Below, in pieces: positions 1-9,354 of a stretch of 64,000 nucleotides of DNA. The position numbers and the translations under genes are program-made. Within the stretch, counting starts at the first letter, position 1. Each line of letters starts with the position of its first letter. This stretch comes from Granulosicoccaceae sp. 1_MG-2023 (GTDB lineage: Bacteria > Pseudomonadota > Gammaproteobacteria > Granulosicoccales > Granulosicoccaceae): contig JAUOPI010000010.1 in NCBI GenBank assembly GCA_030546905.1, positions 85,250 through 149,249 of the forward strand. Reading direction: 5' to 3'. Below the pieces are notes generated by a model. It was not told the DNA's origin. It saw nothing but the letters and a program-made list of their open reading frames with translations, and did no database searches.

Positions 1-69
1 GTCACGCCCGGTGGTGTGGTGCTGGTAACCGGCGAAATGCTGGGACAGCAGTTGCATTTTTCCCGCTGA
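1..69 (+). CDS. C-terminal fragment of an unidentified protein
   Basis: Frame 1 is open from the window edge to a TGA at 67-69 and gives 22 residues ending in LHFSR. The rest of the gene lies outside the window. The fragment is rich in Gly and Val and I recognise no family. It could be a chance open frame, but its codon use resembles the neighbouring genes and a gene ending here would fit the operon start that follows. Confidence 0.35.
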   Translation, partial: VTPGGVVLVTGEMLGQQLHFSR

Positions 70-394
70 GCCGGATGTCTGTCCGCACAGGCCGGCGCGC
101 ACCGTCGCCGGCCAGACTCTGATTTTTTCGTGCCGCTGCATTGTATTTTTCAATGCAAAGAATAGATCCCGTGCAGGGCAGGGCCTGTGTTTTCGTGTCT
201 GCCGCCGGGGCTTTGAAAAGTGCCCGAAAATCAGCGGCTCACGGCCATTGAGGCGCGCGCAAATCTCTGTTTTGACAACAACTTGACGTGCGCTGCCGTC
301 AGCTCCGGTGCTGTAATAAGAATGGACTTTAGATGACCAAATTTTTATAATCGAACGGATAACTTTCTACTTCCACTAACCTTCCACATGCCTC
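70..394. other. Intergenic region upstream of nqrA
   Basis: This 325-base stretch holds no convincing gene. It contains the candidate nqr promoter (323-351). Two further -35-like words, TTGACA at 272-277 and TTGACG at 283-288, have no good -10 partner at normal spacing. I found no strong terminator hairpin for the upstream gene. Confidence 0.6.
323..351 (+). promoter_or_regulatory. Candidate sigma-70 promoter of the nqr operon
   Basis: TGGACT at 323-328 is followed after 17 bases by a perfect TATAAT at 346-351. The predicted transcript start is near 358, about 37 bases before the nqrA ATG. It is the best sigma-70-like pair in the 325-base gap. Confidence 0.6.
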
Positions 395-1729
395 ATGAAA
401 ATTAAAAACGGATTGAACATTCCGGTTTCCGGGGTGCCTGAGCAGAAGATCCACGATGGCCCGAAAGTGTCGTCGGTTGCGATTTTAGGTCGGGATTTCA
501 ACGGTTTAAAACCGTCCATGATGGTCAGCGAAGGCGATCACGTTAAGATTGGTGATCCGCTGTTTGTTGATAAGAAGAATCCGGGCGCGAAATTCACTTC
601 GCCCGGTGCCGGAACCGTCAGGGCCATAAACCGTGGTCATCAACGTGTCCTGCAGTCGGTGGTCATCGATCTGGATGAAGACGAAGAATATGTCGACTTC
701 ACTCAGTACGAGGCCTCCTCGCTGGACACGCTCAGTGGCGAACAGGTCCGCGAACTCCTGCAGGAGTCCGGCGCCTGGACAACACTGCGCACCCGCCCGT
801 ACAGCAAGGTCCCGAAAACCGATTCCACACCACACTCACTTTTCATCACTGCAATCGATACCCGTCCGCTGGCCGCCGATCCGACGGTGATCATCGGCGA
901 AGATCCTGAAGCGTTCATCAATGGCGTGCGTGTGCTGCGTCACCTGACCGAAGGCAAGATCTTCATCACTCAGGCCGAAGGTGCATCACTGCCGTCGGTG
1001 GATGTGAAAGGCGTTGAGACTCACAGCTTCAGTGGTCCGCATCCGGCAGGTCTGGCCGGTACCGCGATTCACTGCCTGGATCCGGTCGGTGCCGGTAAAA
1101 CGGTCTGGCATATCGGCTATCAGGACGTTATGTCCATCGGTCGTTTGTTTACCACCGGTCGCCTGAACCTGAGCAAAGTCATCTCACTGGCCGGCCCGAT
1201 GGTCAAAGAGCCGCGTCTGGTGCGCACCCGTGAAGGTGCCAGCACTGACGATCTGATCGCCGGTCAGATTAACGATGGTTCCGTACGCGTGATCTCCGGT
1301 TCCATTCTGGCCGGTTTCCGTGCCAATGGCTGGAGTGCGTATCTGGGTCGTTACAACAACCAGGTCTCTGTGCTGCAGGAAGGCCAGGAACGTACCTTCA
1401 TGCACTGGGTGCGCCCGGGCCTGAAATGGTTCTCCTTCCTGAACGTGTTTACTTCCCGCCTCGATTCCTACCCCCTGACAACCTCGCAGAACGGCAGCCG
1501 CCGCGCGATGGTGCCGATCGGCTCTTACGAAGACGTGATGCCGCTGGATATTCTGGCCACACCGCTGCTGCGTTCGCTGCTGGTCCGCGACACAGACACC
1601 GCGCAAAAGCTCGGCGCGCTGGAGCTCGATGAAGAGGATCTCTCTCTTTGCACGTTTGTTTGTCACAGTAAGTACGAGTACGGCCCGGCGCTGCGTGCCT
1701 GTCTCGAAATTATTGAGAGGGAAGGCTAA
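395..1729 (+). CDS. nqrA: Na+-translocating NADH:quinone reductase subunit A
   Basis: NqrA is the cytoplasmic-side subunit without cofactors of the Na+-NQR complex, which couples NADH oxidation by ubiquinone to sodium export. The 444-residue protein opens with [17 protein letters not shown], the typical NqrA start, and has the usual family length. The start is the ATG at 395; the Shine-Dalgarno sequence before it is weak. An ATG at 389 is out of frame. The gene heads a tightly packed nqrABCDEF-apbE-nqrM cluster, and its TAA shares a base with the nqrB ATG, which suggests translational coupling. Confidence 0.97.
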   Translation: MKIKNGLNIPVSGVPEQKIHDGPKVSSVAILGRDFNGLKPSMMVSEGDHVKIGDPLFVDKKNPGAKFTSPGAGTVRAINRGHQRVLQSVVIDLDEDEEYVDFTQYEASSLDTLSGEQVRELLQESGAWTTLRTRPYSKVPKTDSTPHSLFITAIDTRPLAADPTVIIGEDPEAFINGVRVLRHLTEGKIFITQAEGASLPSVDVKGVETHSFSGPHPAGLAGTAIHCLDPVGAGKTVWHIGYQDVMSIGRLFTTGRLNLSKVISLAGPMVKEPRLVRTREGASTDDLIAGQINDGSVRVISGSILAGFRANGWSAYLGRYNNQVSVLQEGQERTFMHWVRPGLKWFSFLNVFTSRLDSYPLTTSQNGSRRAMVPIGSYEDVMPLDILATPLLRSLLVRDTDTAQKLGALELDEEDLSLCTFVCHSKYEYGPALRACLEIIEREG

Positions 1730-2937
1730 TGTTGAGAAAACTGCTTGATAGTATCGGTCCGTCCTTTCACGAAGGCGGTAAATTCGAGCGCTTTTATATC
1801 CTTTACGAGGCAGTCGATACGCTGCTTTACAGTCCGCCGGAAACCACGCCGCACGCGCCTCATGCACGTGATGCGATGGACCTCAAGCGGGTTATGGGTT
1901 ACGTCTGGCTTGCGACCTTCCCGGTTATCCTGATGGCGTGCTGGAACACCGGCTTTCAGGCCAACTCGGCCATGGCTGCCATGGGCACCGGTGAGCTCGA
2001 AGGCTGGCGCGGTGCGTTGCTCGGCGGGATCGGTTATGACCCGGCCAGCTTCTTCGCCAACTTCCTGCACGGGCTGACGTACTTTCTGCCGATATACCTG
2101 ACCACCTTTATCGTGGGCGGTCTGGCTGAGGTGGTGTTCTCGTTTGTCCGCGGCCACGAAGTCAACGAAGGTTTCTTCGTTACCTCTATTCTCTACACCC
2201 TGACCATGCCGCCTTCCATCCCGCTGTGGATGGTCAGCCTGGGCATCATCTTCGGTGTGGTGATCGGTAAAGAAGTCTTCGGTGGTACCGGTAAGAACTT
2301 CCTCAACCCGGCACTGGTCGGTCGTGCATTTCTGTTCTTCGCCTATCCGGCTGCGATTTCCGGTGACAGCGTCTGGGTCGCCGCTGACGGCTACTCCGGT
2401 GCGACACCGCTGGCCGCTGCCGCTGCCGGCGGTATGGAGCAGGTTGCGGCAGGTGGCTATTCCTGGTTTGACGCCTTTATCGGTTTTATTCCCGGTTCCA
2501 TCGGCGAGACCTCAACACTGGCCATCCTGATCGGCGGTGCGATGTTGCTGATCACCCGTATTGCCAGCTGGCGCATCGTCAGTGGTGTCTTCATCGGTAT
2601 GGTTGCCACATCGTTGTTGCTCAACCTGATCGGCAGTGACACCAACCCGATGTTCTCCATGCCTTTCTGGTGGCATCTGGTTACCGGTGGATTTGCCTTC
2701 GGCATGATCTTCATGGCGACAGATCCGGTTACCGCTGCCCACACCAACGCAGGTCGCTGGTGGTTCGGGATACTGATCGGTTTCATGGTGGTGATGATCC
2801 GTGTTGTGAACCCGGCTTATCCGGAAGGCATGATGCTGGCCATCCTGTTCGCAAATATTTTTGCGCCGCTTATTGATCACTTTGTCGTTCAGGCCAACGT
2901 CCGTCGTCGCCTGAAACGCCAAACACAGCGGGCGTGA
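1729..2937 (+). CDS. nqrB: Na+-translocating NADH:quinone reductase subunit B
   Basis: NqrB is the large membrane subunit of Na+-NQR. It carries a covalent FMN and riboflavin and forms much of the sodium pathway. The 402-residue product has about ten hydrophobic segments. The flavinylation motif SGAT is intact and places the FMN-bearing threonine at residue 226 (codon 2404-2406), in family terms the residue modified by ApbE. The ATG overlaps the nqrA stop by one base. Length and motifs match the NqrB family closely. Confidence 0.97.
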   Translation: MLRKLLDSIGPSFHEGGKFERFYILYEAVDTLLYSPPETTPHAPHARDAMDLKRVMGYVWLATFPVILMACWNTGFQANSAMAAMGTGELEGWRGALLGGIGYDPASFFANFLHGLTYFLPIYLTTFIVGGLAEVVFSFVRGHEVNEGFFVTSILYTLTMPPSIPLWMVSLGIIFGVVIGKEVFGGTGKNFLNPALVGRAFLFFAYPAAISGDSVWVAADGYSGATPLAAAAAGGMEQVAAGGYSWFDAFIGFIPGSIGETSTLAILIGGAMLLITRIASWRIVSGVFIGMVATSLLLNLIGSDTNPMFSMPFWWHLVTGGFAFGMIFMATDPVTAAHTNAGRWWFGILIGFMVVMIRVVNPAYPEGMMLAILFANIFAPLIDHFVVQANVRRRLKRQTQRA

Positions 2938-2948
2938 GGTGAAATGAA

Positions 2949-3737
2949 ATGGGATTTCTGAAAAAACTTTTTGATATGCCGAACGACAGCCGGGTCAAAA
3001 CCGTCCTGGTTGCGTTTCTGCTCTGTCTGGTTTGTTCGCTGCTGGTGTCGACCGCTGCGGTGGCGCTGCGCCCCGTGCAAGAGGCAAACAAGCTGGCCGA
3101 TAAACGCCGCAACATTCTGGAAATTGCCGGAATGATGCAGGAAGGCGCTGACGTCAACGAGCTGTTCAAACAAATCGAACCGCGCGTGATTGATCTGGAC
3201 ACCGGTGAATACGTCGATGACGTTGACGCTACTGCCTATGACCAACGCAAAGCGTCCAAGGATCCGGCACAGAGTAAAGCGCTGGCTTCTGACGAAGATA
3301 TCGCCTCGATCCGCCGCCGTGCTGATAAGGCGACGGTCTACCTGGTGCGCAACGGCGATGAGGTTGAAACCATTATCCTGCCGGTTCACGGTTATGGTCT
3401 CTGGTCAACCATGTACGGCTTTATGGCGCTGGAAGGCGATGGCCAGACGGTCAAGGGTTTCGGTTTCTACGAGCAGGCTGAAACTCCCGGACTCGGTGGC
3501 GAAGTGGACAACCCCAACTGGAAAGCCCTGTGGCACGGTAAACAGGTCTATGACGAGAACGGCAACGTCGCCTTGCAGGTCATCAAAGGCTCTGTCGGTG
3601 ACGCTACGCCGGATCCGGAACACAAGGTTGACGGTCTGGCCGGTGCCAGTCTGACCAGCCGCGGTGTATCCAATCTCGTTAAGTACTGGTTGGGCGAGCG
3701 CGGCTTCAAACCATTCCTCGAACAATTCAAGGGGTAA
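2949..3737 (+). CDS. nqrC: Na+-translocating NADH:quinone reductase subunit C
   Basis: NqrC is anchored by one N-terminal helix (about residues 17-38) and has a periplasmic FMN-binding domain. The 262-residue length is normal. The flavinylation motif reads DGLAGASLTS: where well-studied NqrC proteins have SGAT, with FMN esterified to the threonine, this one has AGAS, so the candidate acceptor is Ser234 (codon 3648-3650). ApbE is encoded three genes downstream. Serine could accept FMN through the same phosphoester chemistry, but that is an inference. The family call is secure. Confidence 0.96.
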   Translation: MGFLKKLFDMPNDSRVKTVLVAFLLCLVCSLLVSTAAVALRPVQEANKLADKRRNILEIAGMMQEGADVNELFKQIEPRVIDLDTGEYVDDVDATAYDQRKASKDPAQSKALASDEDIASIRRRADKATVYLVRNGDEVETIILPVHGYGLWSTMYGFMALEGDGQTVKGFGFYEQAETPGLGGEVDNPNWKALWHGKQVYDENGNVALQVIKGSVGDATPDPEHKVDGLAGASLTSRGVSNLVKYWLGERGFKPFLEQFKG

Positions 3738-3740
3738 TCT

Positions 3741-4403
3741 ATGGACGCTGAAATCAAAAAGAATCTTGTCGACCCGTTGGTCGATAACAACCCGATTACG
3801 TGGCAGATTCTGGGGATCTGTTCGGCGCTGGCGGTAACAACCTCCATGAACACGGCTTTGCTCATGTCGCTGGCCCTGACCACGGTTGTTGCGCTGTCGA
3901 ACTTCTCCATCAGTCTGGTGCGGGATCACACGCCGGGCAGCATCCGCATTATCGTGCAGATGATCATCATCGCCTCGCTGGTTATTATCGTTGACCAGTT
4001 TATGCGTGCTTATGCCTTCGATACGGCTAAAAAGCTGTCGGTCTTCGTTGGCCTGATCATCACCAACTGTATCGTTATGGGACGTGCCGAAGCCTATGCC
4101 ATGTCGCATGGTCCGAAGCTGAGCTTCTTTGACGGTCTCGGTAACGGTCTGGGCTACAGCCTGGTGCTGCTGATCGTGGCCTTTATCCGTGAGCTTTTCG
4201 GTGCAGGATCACTGTTCGGTGTGCAGATCTTCGAACTGACGAAAGACGGTGGCTGGTATCAGTCAAACGGTTTGTTGCTGTTGCCGCCGAGTGCGTTTTT
4301 CATCATCGGTCTGCTGATCTGGGTTATCCGTACTTTCAAACCTGCTCAGGTTGAACAGCCCACATTTCGTATTCACGAAGAAATTAACCCGCAATTGGTG
4401 TAA
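3741..4403 (+). CDS. nqrD: Na+-translocating NADH:quinone reductase subunit D
   Basis: NqrD is one of two homologous six-helix membrane subunits that form the inverted-repeat core of Na+-NQR. The 220-residue protein is very hydrophobic. It retains two membrane cysteines, C27 (GICSALAV) and C110 ([11 protein letters not shown]), equivalent to the pair that with two NqrE cysteines holds the iron centre between the subunits. The ATG at 3741 follows nqrC by only 3 bases, with a GGGG-type ribosome site in the nqrC end. Confidence 0.96.
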   Translation: MDAEIKKNLVDPLVDNNPITWQILGICSALAVTTSMNTALLMSLALTTVVALSNFSISLVRDHTPGSIRIIVQMIIIASLVIIVDQFMRAYAFDTAKKLSVFVGLIITNCIVMGRAEAYAMSHGPKLSFFDGLGNGLGYSLVLLIVAFIRELFGAGSLFGVQIFELTKDGGWYQSNGLLLLPPSAFFIIGLLIWVIRTFKPAQVEQPTFRIHEEINPQLV

Positions 4404-4409
4404 TCGATT

Positions 4410-5018
4410 ATGGAAGCACTGCTCAGTTTGTTTGTGAAGTCCGTGTTTATCGAAAACATGGCACTGTCATTCTTCCTCGGAATGTGCACTTTTATTGCGA
4501 TCTCGAAGAAGATAGAAACGGCGATTGGTTTGGGTATCGCGGTGGTGGTTGTACAGAGCATCACCGTGCCGGCCAATAACCTGATCCTCAATTACCTCCT
4601 GAAAGAAGACGCGCTCGGCTGGCTCGGTATTTACGGCGTCGATCTGACCTTCGTCGGTCTCATCAGCTACATCGGTGTGATCGCGGCGATCGTGCAGATC
4701 CTCGAGATGTTTCTCGATCGCTTCGTGCCGTCACTGTATGCCGCGCTTGGTGTGTTCCTGCCGCTGATTACGGTTAACTGCGCAATCCTCGGTGGTTCTC
4801 TTTTCATGGTGGAGCGTGACTACGATTTCGCTCAGAGCGTGGTGTACGGCATCGGTTCCGGCTTGGGCTGGGCACTGGCCATCACCGCCCTGGCCGGTGT
4901 GCGTGAGAAGCTCAAGTACAGCGATGTGCCTGCGGGTCTGCAGGGGCTGGGCATCACCTTTATTACGGTGGGTCTGATGTCGCTGGGCTTTATGGCCTTC
5001 TCCGGCATCCAGCTCTGA
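4410..5018 (+). CDS. nqrE: Na+-translocating NADH:quinone reductase subunit E
   Basis: NqrE is the second six-helix core subunit, paired with NqrD. The product has 202 residues, about six membrane segments, and cysteines C26 (GMCTFIA) and C124 (TVNCAILGG) at the positions expected to ligate the intramembrane iron centre. It lies 6 bases after nqrD in the same operon. Length and composition are typical of the family. Confidence 0.96.
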   Translation: MEALLSLFVKSVFIENMALSFFLGMCTFIAISKKIETAIGLGIAVVVVQSITVPANNLILNYLLKEDALGWLGIYGVDLTFVGLISYIGVIAAIVQILEMFLDRFVPSLYAALGVFLPLITVNCAILGGSLFMVERDYDFAQSVVYGIGSGLGWALAITALAGVREKLKYSDVPAGLQGLGITFITVGLMSLGFMAFSGIQL

Positions 5019-5055
5019 TCGGGCACGTAATTTCACTACAGGATGGTACTTACAC

Positions 5056-6276
5056 ATGACTGAAATCGTACTCGGTGTGGTCTTGTTTACAGCCGTTGTG
5101 CTGGCACTGGTCGCACTTATTCTGTTTGCCCGTTCGCAGCTGGTTGCGACGGGCAACGTCAACATTCTCGTCAATGGCGAGAGAACGCTGCAGGCACCGG
5201 TCGGCTCCAAGCTGCTCGGCGCACTGGCAGAAAACAAACTCTTCGTTTCCTCCGCTTGCGGTGGCGGCGGTACCTGCGGCCAGTGCAAGGTCAAGGTACT
5301 CGAGGGCGGTGGTTCGCTGCTGCCGACCGAAGAGAGTCACATCAGCAAACGTGAAGCCGCTGCCGGCGAACGTCTGTCCTGCCAGGTTTCTGTTAAGCAG
5401 GATATGAAAATCGAAGTCGAAGAAAGCGTCTTCGGTGTTAAGCAGTGGGAGTGCACGGTTAAGTCCAACAACAACGTTGCGACCTTTATCAAAGAGCTGG
5501 TGCTGCAGATCCCGGAAGGGCAGACGGTACCGTTCCGTGCCGGTGGTTATATTCAGATCGAATGTCCGCCGCACACAGTGCACTACAAAGACTTTGACGT
5601 GGCCGAGGAATATCACCCGGACTGGGATAAGTTCAACGTCTGGCGTTATACCTCCAAGGTTGATGAGAAAGTCATCCGCGCTTATTCCATGGCGAACTAT
5701 CCGGAAGAAAGCGACATCATCATGCTTAACGTGCGGATTGCCTCTCCGCCCCCGGGACGTGACGATATCAAACCGGGTCTGATGTCTTCTTATATCTGGA
5801 GCCTGAAGCCGGGTGACAAAGTCACAATCAGTGGTCCTTTCGGTGAGTTCTTCGCCAAAGATACCGATGCTGAAATGGTCTTTATCGGTGGTGGTGCAGG
5901 TATGGCGCCGATGCGCTCGCACATCTTTGACCAGCTCAAACGCCTGAAATCCAAACGTAAAATCACCTTCTGGTATGGTGCGCGTTCACTGCGTGAAGCC
6001 TTCTACGTGGATGATTTCAACAAGCTGGCTGAAGAAAACGAGAACTTCGAGTGGCATCTGGCACTGTCTGATCCGCTGGAAGAAGACAACTGGACCGGCT
6101 ACACCGGCTTTATCCACGAGGTTCTGTACAAGAACTATCTGAAGGACCATCCGGCTCCCGAAGATTGTGAGTTCTACATGTGTGGACCGCCCATGATGAA
6201 CGCCGCCGTTATCCGTATGCTCAAAGATCTGGGCGTGGAAGATGAAAACATCCTCCTTGATGACTTCGGTGGCTAA
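5056..6276 (+). CDS. nqrF: Na+-translocating NADH:quinone reductase subunit F
   Basis: NqrF is the NADH dehydrogenase subunit that feeds electrons into the complex. The order is an N-terminal membrane helix (about 3-24), a 2Fe-2S ferredoxin domain with ligands C68, C74, C77 and C109, an FAD-binding domain with the [11 protein letters not shown] motif, and an NADH-binding domain with [12 protein letters not shown] and CGPPMM. The 406-residue length is normal. The helix plus ferredoxin order separates it from soluble phenol-hydroxylase-type reductases. Its 3' end overlaps the start of apbE by up to 35 bases. Confidence 0.97.
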   Translation: MTEIVLGVVLFTAVVLALVALILFARSQLVATGNVNILVNGERTLQAPVGSKLLGALAENKLFVSSACGGGGTCGQCKVKVLEGGGSLLPTEESHISKREAAAGERLSCQVSVKQDMKIEVEESVFGVKQWECTVKSNNNVATFIKELVLQIPEGQTVPFRAGGYIQIECPPHTVHYKDFDVAEEYHPDWDKFNVWRYTSKVDEKVIRAYSMANYPEESDIIMLNVRIASPPPGRDDIKPGLMSSYIWSLKPGDKVTISGPFGEFFAKDTDAEMVFIGGGAGMAPMRSHIFDQLKRLKSKRKITFWYGARSLREAFYVDDFNKLAEENENFEWHLALSDPLEEDNWTGYTGFIHEVLYKNYLKDHPAPEDCEFYMCGPPMMNAAVIRMLKDLGVEDENILLDDFGG

Positions 6277-7303
6277 ACGCCTGCCGTCCCTGCTGCCAGC
6301 GCTCTTGCTGGCAGCTTGCTCCTCCCAATCCGATCTGCCTGCCGGTGTCACTCTGACCGGTCATACCATGGGCACCAGCTACTCAATCACATTGGCAGAT
6401 AAGCCGGCAGATATCAGTCCCGATGTACTGCAAACCGAGATTGATACGCGCTTGGAAGCCATTAATGCCGAGATGTCGACCTATATCGATGATTCGGTCA
6501 TTTCCACCTTCAACCACACTGACACGACGGATTGGTTTCCGGTATCGGCTGACTTTGCTGATCTGGTTTCCGTGTCCTTGGAGATCAGTCAGGCCACTGA
6601 AGGGGCTTATGATGTGACGCTGGGGCCGTTGGTGGATCTTTGGGGGTTCGGGGGCGGTTCAGAGCAGGGTGAAGATCGTATTCCTTCGGCGCAGGAGATC
6701 GAGGCGACCCGCGCGCGTACCGGTTATGACAAGCTGTCGAGCCGGGCAGAGCCGTCGGCGATCCGCAAGGACCACGGCGATCTGGAAATTGACCTCTCGT
6801 CCATCGCCAAAGGCTATGGTGTCGATGAAATCGCCGGCTTGCTGGAGCAGCACGGGGTGTCGGACTACCTGGTCGAAATCGGCGGGGAGTTGCGCGTGAA
6901 AGGGCATTCACCACGCGGTGATGCCTGGAAAATCGCTGTCGAAAAGCCCGATGCAGGCCAGCAGAGCGTGCAGCGGGTGATCAGTGTCGGCGACCGGGCG
7001 ATCGCCACCTCCGGTGACTACCGCAATTACTTCGAGAAAGACGGCAAGCGTTATTCTCACACGATCGATGCCCGTAGCGGGCGGCCTGTGATAAACCGGC
7101 TTGCTTCGGTCACGGTATTGGCCGATCGTGCCGCCTTATCCGATGGCTGGGCCACAGCGCTGATGGCGCTCGGCGAAGCGCGCGCGCCCGCGGTGGCGGA
7201 AAAAAATGAACTCGCCGCGTACTTTATCATCAAAGCTGACGAAGGTTTCCGGCTGGTCGAAACACCGGCATTTACGGCGCTGACGTCGGCCAACACACAG
7301 TAG
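6242..7303 (+). CDS. apbE: FAD:protein FMN transferase, lipoprotein
   Basis: ApbE moves FMN from FAD onto threonine or serine of target proteins; in this operon the targets are NqrB and NqrC. The product has 353 residues. The N-terminus looks like a lipoprotein signal with lipobox LLAAC (Cys26), so the enzyme is probably anchored on the periplasmic side, where the flavin sites lie. The family motifs [21 protein letters not shown] and [10 protein letters not shown] are present. The ATG at 6242 overlaps nqrF by 35 bases; a second in-frame ATG at 6260 is also possible. The overlap suggests coupled translation. Confidence 0.94.
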   Translation: MKTSSLMTSVAKRLPSLLPALLLAACSSQSDLPAGVTLTGHTMGTSYSITLADKPADISPDVLQTEIDTRLEAINAEMSTYIDDSVISTFNHTDTTDWFPVSADFADLVSVSLEISQATEGAYDVTLGPLVDLWGFGGGSEQGEDRIPSAQEIEATRARTGYDKLSSRAEPSAIRKDHGDLEIDLSSIAKGYGVDEIAGLLEQHGVSDYLVEIGGELRVKGHSPRGDAWKIAVEKPDAGQQSVQRVISVGDRAIATSGDYRNYFEKDGKRYSHTIDARSGRPVINRLASVTVLADRAALSDGWATALMALGEARAPAVAEKNELAAYFIIKADEGFRLVETPAFTALTSANTQ

Positions 7304-7315
7304 CAGGTATTCATT

Positions 7316-7537
7316 ATGCAACTTTTTCTAGCAACATCGTTGATTGTAGGTCTGGCCATCGCCGGCCTCGCCGCCGGCGTGATTTTCAGTAACAAGCGAC
7401 TTAAGGGCAGCTGTGGTGGTCTGAGCGCGCTGGGGATTGAAAAAACCTGTGGTTGCGACAACCCCTGCGACAAGCGCAAGGCCAAAATGGCTGAAGCCGC
7501 GTTGCAGCAAGATCAGAAAATCGAGTTTCGTCCATAG
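7316..7537 (+). CDS. nqrM: Na+-NQR maturation protein NqrM
   Basis: This small 73-residue protein belongs to the NqrM (DUF539) family, needed to mature Na+-NQR and thought to help deliver iron to the NqrD/NqrE centre. It has an N-terminal membrane helix (about 4-25) followed by a cysteine cluster, C33, C45, C47 and C51, in the typical order SCGG then TCGCDNPC. It follows apbE by 12 bases and ends the operon before a GC-rich hairpin. The family call rests on this signature and on the location. Confidence 0.93.
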   Translation: MQLFLATSLIVGLAIAGLAAGVIFSNKRLKGSCGGLSALGIEKTCGCDNPCDKRKAKMAEAALQQDQKIEFRP

Positions 7538-7550
7538 TCATAATTCTTTC

Positions 7551-7578
7551 GGCTACCCGCCCCTTTGGGGGGGTAGCC
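7551..7578 (+). terminator. GC-rich hairpin after nqrM
   Basis: GGCTACCC at 7551-7558 pairs with GGGTAGCC at 7571-7578, and the inner C and G runs extend the stem. There is no clear T tract after it, so it may be a weak terminator or an mRNA 3'-end stabiliser. Confidence 0.5.
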
Positions 7579-7702
7579 GTTCAGATAGGGCTCTGGCAGA
7601 TTGAAAGCAAGGCAGTCATTCGCCTGCCGGGCGTAAGAAGCCGGCAGTGAATTATCACCACCGTTCGCCTGATTGCAGGCGATGGATAAGAGGACAAGTT
7701 CT

Positions 7703-8113
7703 ATGCTTCAATCGCTCCATGTCAGAGATTTTATGACCCGTTCCGTGCTGACGTTCAAACCCCAGCAGGACATAATCGACGCGGCCACCACGCTGGCCCT
7801 GCGTGGCTTCACCGGTGGGCCGGTGCTGAGTGACACCGGCGAGTTGGCCGGTATCCTTTCGGATACGGATTGCATCCGTGCGACCATCAAATACGGTTTC
7901 GACCCGGACTGGCGCGGTACCGTCGACGAATTCATGACCAAAAACGTCATCACTGTGGACATAGACGACAGCGTCCTGACCGTGGCCGAGCGTTTTTGTG
8001 AAAACCGTTTCCGGCGCTACCCGGTGATGAGTGACAACCGTCTGGTAGGGCAGATCAGCCGCATCGATGTGCTCAAGGCGCTCGGTACAATCAAACAACG
8101 GAAAACAGCCTGA
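7703..8113 (+). CDS. CBS-pair domain protein
   Basis: This 136-residue protein consists of two CBS motifs, a module that binds adenine nucleotides and usually regulates a partner. The first runs from about VRDFMTRSVLTF to ILSDTDCIRA and the second from VDEFMTKNVITV to ISRIDVLKAL. No enzymatic domain is attached, so the partner is unknown. I chose the ATG at 7703 because AAGAGG at 7688-7693 sits 9 bases upstream; an ATG at 7673 lacks such a site. It is a single-gene unit closed by the terminator at 8151. Confidence 0.85.
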   Translation: MLQSLHVRDFMTRSVLTFKPQQDIIDAATTLALRGFTGGPVLSDTGELAGILSDTDCIRATIKYGFDPDWRGTVDEFMTKNVITVDIDDSVLTVAERFCENRFRRYPVMSDNRLVGQISRIDVLKALGTIKQRKTA

Positions 8114-8150
8114 TCAAGCAGCTTTTCAAAGAGATTGAAGAGCCTGTTCG

Positions 8151-8174
8151 AAGCCTCCGAAAGGAGGCTTTTTT
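8151..8174 (+). terminator. Rho-independent terminator
   Basis: AAGCCTCC, a GAAA loop and GGAGGCTT form a perfect 8-bp stem (8151-8170), followed by a T tract. It closes the CBS-protein unit. Confidence 0.9.
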
Positions 8175-8212
8175 ATTGCCTGGAATTAATGAAAGAAGTG
8201 CAATAACGAGGG

Positions 8213-8240
8213 CTTGAAACCGGCTCCGTTGTCCACAAAT
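8213..8240 (+). promoter_or_regulatory. Candidate sigma-32 (heat-shock) promoter
   Basis: CTTGAAA at 8213-8219 is followed after 13 bases by CCACAAAT at 8233-8240, close to the RpoH consensus CTTGAAA / CCCCATNT. It lies about 65 bases before the first small heat-shock gene, where such a promoter is expected. Confidence 0.65.
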
Positions 8241-8304
8241 TTTAGTTAAGCCAAGACATACCATGAAATGGTTTTGTTAGTAATGAATAGTGTGGAGTGG
8301 AGTT

Positions 8305-8766
8305 ATGTTTAATTCAGCAAACCTGTTTAACGAGAGTTTCTTTAATCAATTCCGTCAGCTCCAGTCAGAGCTGGAAAGTGCCTTCGGCAGCTTTCCGGAG
8401 ATTGCCGATATCCGTCAGGCCGCACGTCAGGGTTTTCCCCCGACCGTGGTCTCGGACAAGGACAACGAAGTGAGCGTGAAGCTTTACGCAGCAGGCTTTA
8501 ACGCGGATGACTTCGACATCACCCTGGAAAAGAACCTGCTGAAAATTCAGGCCGCGCGTGGTGACGCGGCAGAGTCCTCAGCCGAAGAGGGCGAAAATGT
8601 CCGTTATCACCTGCGTGAACGCCGGGCCGATAAGGTAAATCGTGTGGTGACGCTGCCTGATGACTGCGATATGGAAAATGTGAATGCCGAATATAAAAAC
8701 GGTGTGCTCACAGTAACGGTTGCCAGAAAAGAAAAAGCACGTCCGCGTGTAATTTCGGTTCAATAA
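8305..8766 (+). CDS. Small heat-shock protein (Hsp20/alpha-crystallin family)
   Basis: This 153-residue chaperone has an alpha-crystallin domain from about residue 40 to the C-terminus, with typical strands DNEVSVKLYAAGFNADDFDI, LLKIQAARG and YKNGVLTVTVARKE. Such proteins hold unfolding proteins in soluble complexes without ATP. The ATG at 8305 has GGAG at 8294-8297, 7 bases upstream. The gene follows a sigma-32-like promoter and is followed 15 bases later by a second Hsp20 gene, so the pair is probably co-transcribed under heat shock. The C-terminus has RPRVISV in place of a strict IXI anchor. Confidence 0.9.
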   Translation: MFNSANLFNESFFNQFRQLQSELESAFGSFPEIADIRQAARQGFPPTVVSDKDNEVSVKLYAAGFNADDFDITLEKNLLKIQAARGDAAESSAEEGENVRYHLRERRADKVNRVVTLPDDCDMENVNAEYKNGVLTVTVARKEKARPRVISVQ

Positions 8767-8781
8767 AAGGAGGCTTTAAAA

Positions 8782-9186
8782 ATGACTGACTCAATTAATC
8801 AGAATCAAAACACCGATGTTTCTGTCACTAATGCCGAATCCGGCATTCAGGAGAAACGGTCTGCTGATGATACGAGCGTGGTTAAGGTGCGTCCTTTGGT
8901 TGATGTGCGTGAAGATCAGGACGGAATCGCGCTGATCGCAGAATTGCCCGGGGTGACACCGGATCAACTTTCGATTGAGATCGACAGTGACATGCTGCTG
9001 ATTGAGGGCGCGGTTGATCCGGCGCTCAGCGGCGGCCGGCCGGCCAGGTTCTCGCGGCGTTTCACCCTGAGCCGCGAACTGGATACGGATGCGGTGGAAG
9101 CAAAGCTCAATCAAGGGTTGCTGACGCTGCGGATTCCCAAGCGCGCCGAAGTGCGGCCGCGGCGGATCGAGGTCCGGGCCGCTTGA
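8782..9186 (+). CDS. Small heat-shock protein (Hsp20 family), second copy
   Basis: This 134-residue Hsp20-family protein follows the first by 15 bases behind a strong AAAGGAGG ribosome site. The alpha-crystallin domain spans about residues 35-130, with VREDQDGIALIAELPGV, MLLIEGAV and LNQGLLTLRIPKR. The N-terminal arm is short and Asn/Gln-rich. The protein is clearly diverged from its neighbour, so this is an old pair and not a recent duplicate. Two different small heat-shock proteins in one operon often form mixed complexes; that is inference here. Confidence 0.9.
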   Translation: MTDSINQNQNTDVSVTNAESGIQEKRSADDTSVVKVRPLVDVREDQDGIALIAELPGVTPDQLSIEIDSDMLLIEGAVDPALSGGRPARFSRRFTLSRELDTDAVEAKLNQGLLTLRIPKRAEVRPRRIEVRAA

Positions 9187-9209
9187 GTCTGAGTGCCTTA
9201 GCGCTGTGG

Positions 9210-9234
9210 AAAAGCCCCGCTTTGCGGGGCTTTT
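9210..9234 (+). terminator. Rho-independent terminator after the hsp20 pair
   Basis: AAAAGCCCCGC at 9210-9220 pairs with GCGGGGCTTTT at 9224-9234 around a TTT loop, giving a strong stem with a T-rich end. Confidence 0.9.
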
Positions 9235-9354
9235 CTTTGTCCCGAATTGGCAAATGTTTACCGATTGCCGGAATTTTCTGATTCAGACAGGCTGTAGATT
9301 GCCGATAACAGCATGCGAATCGCGCGTGTGCGCATGGCTTTTTACGGATCTTTT

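Noticed and set aside
272..288. TTGACA and TTGACG words upstream of nqrA as the promoter
   Set aside because: Neither has a credible -10 box at 15-19 bases; the TGGACT/TATAAT pair downstream is better.
5056..6276. NqrF read as a phenol-hydroxylase-type reductase
   Set aside because: The N-terminal membrane helix, the cysteine spacing and the place at the end of nqrABCDE identify NqrF.
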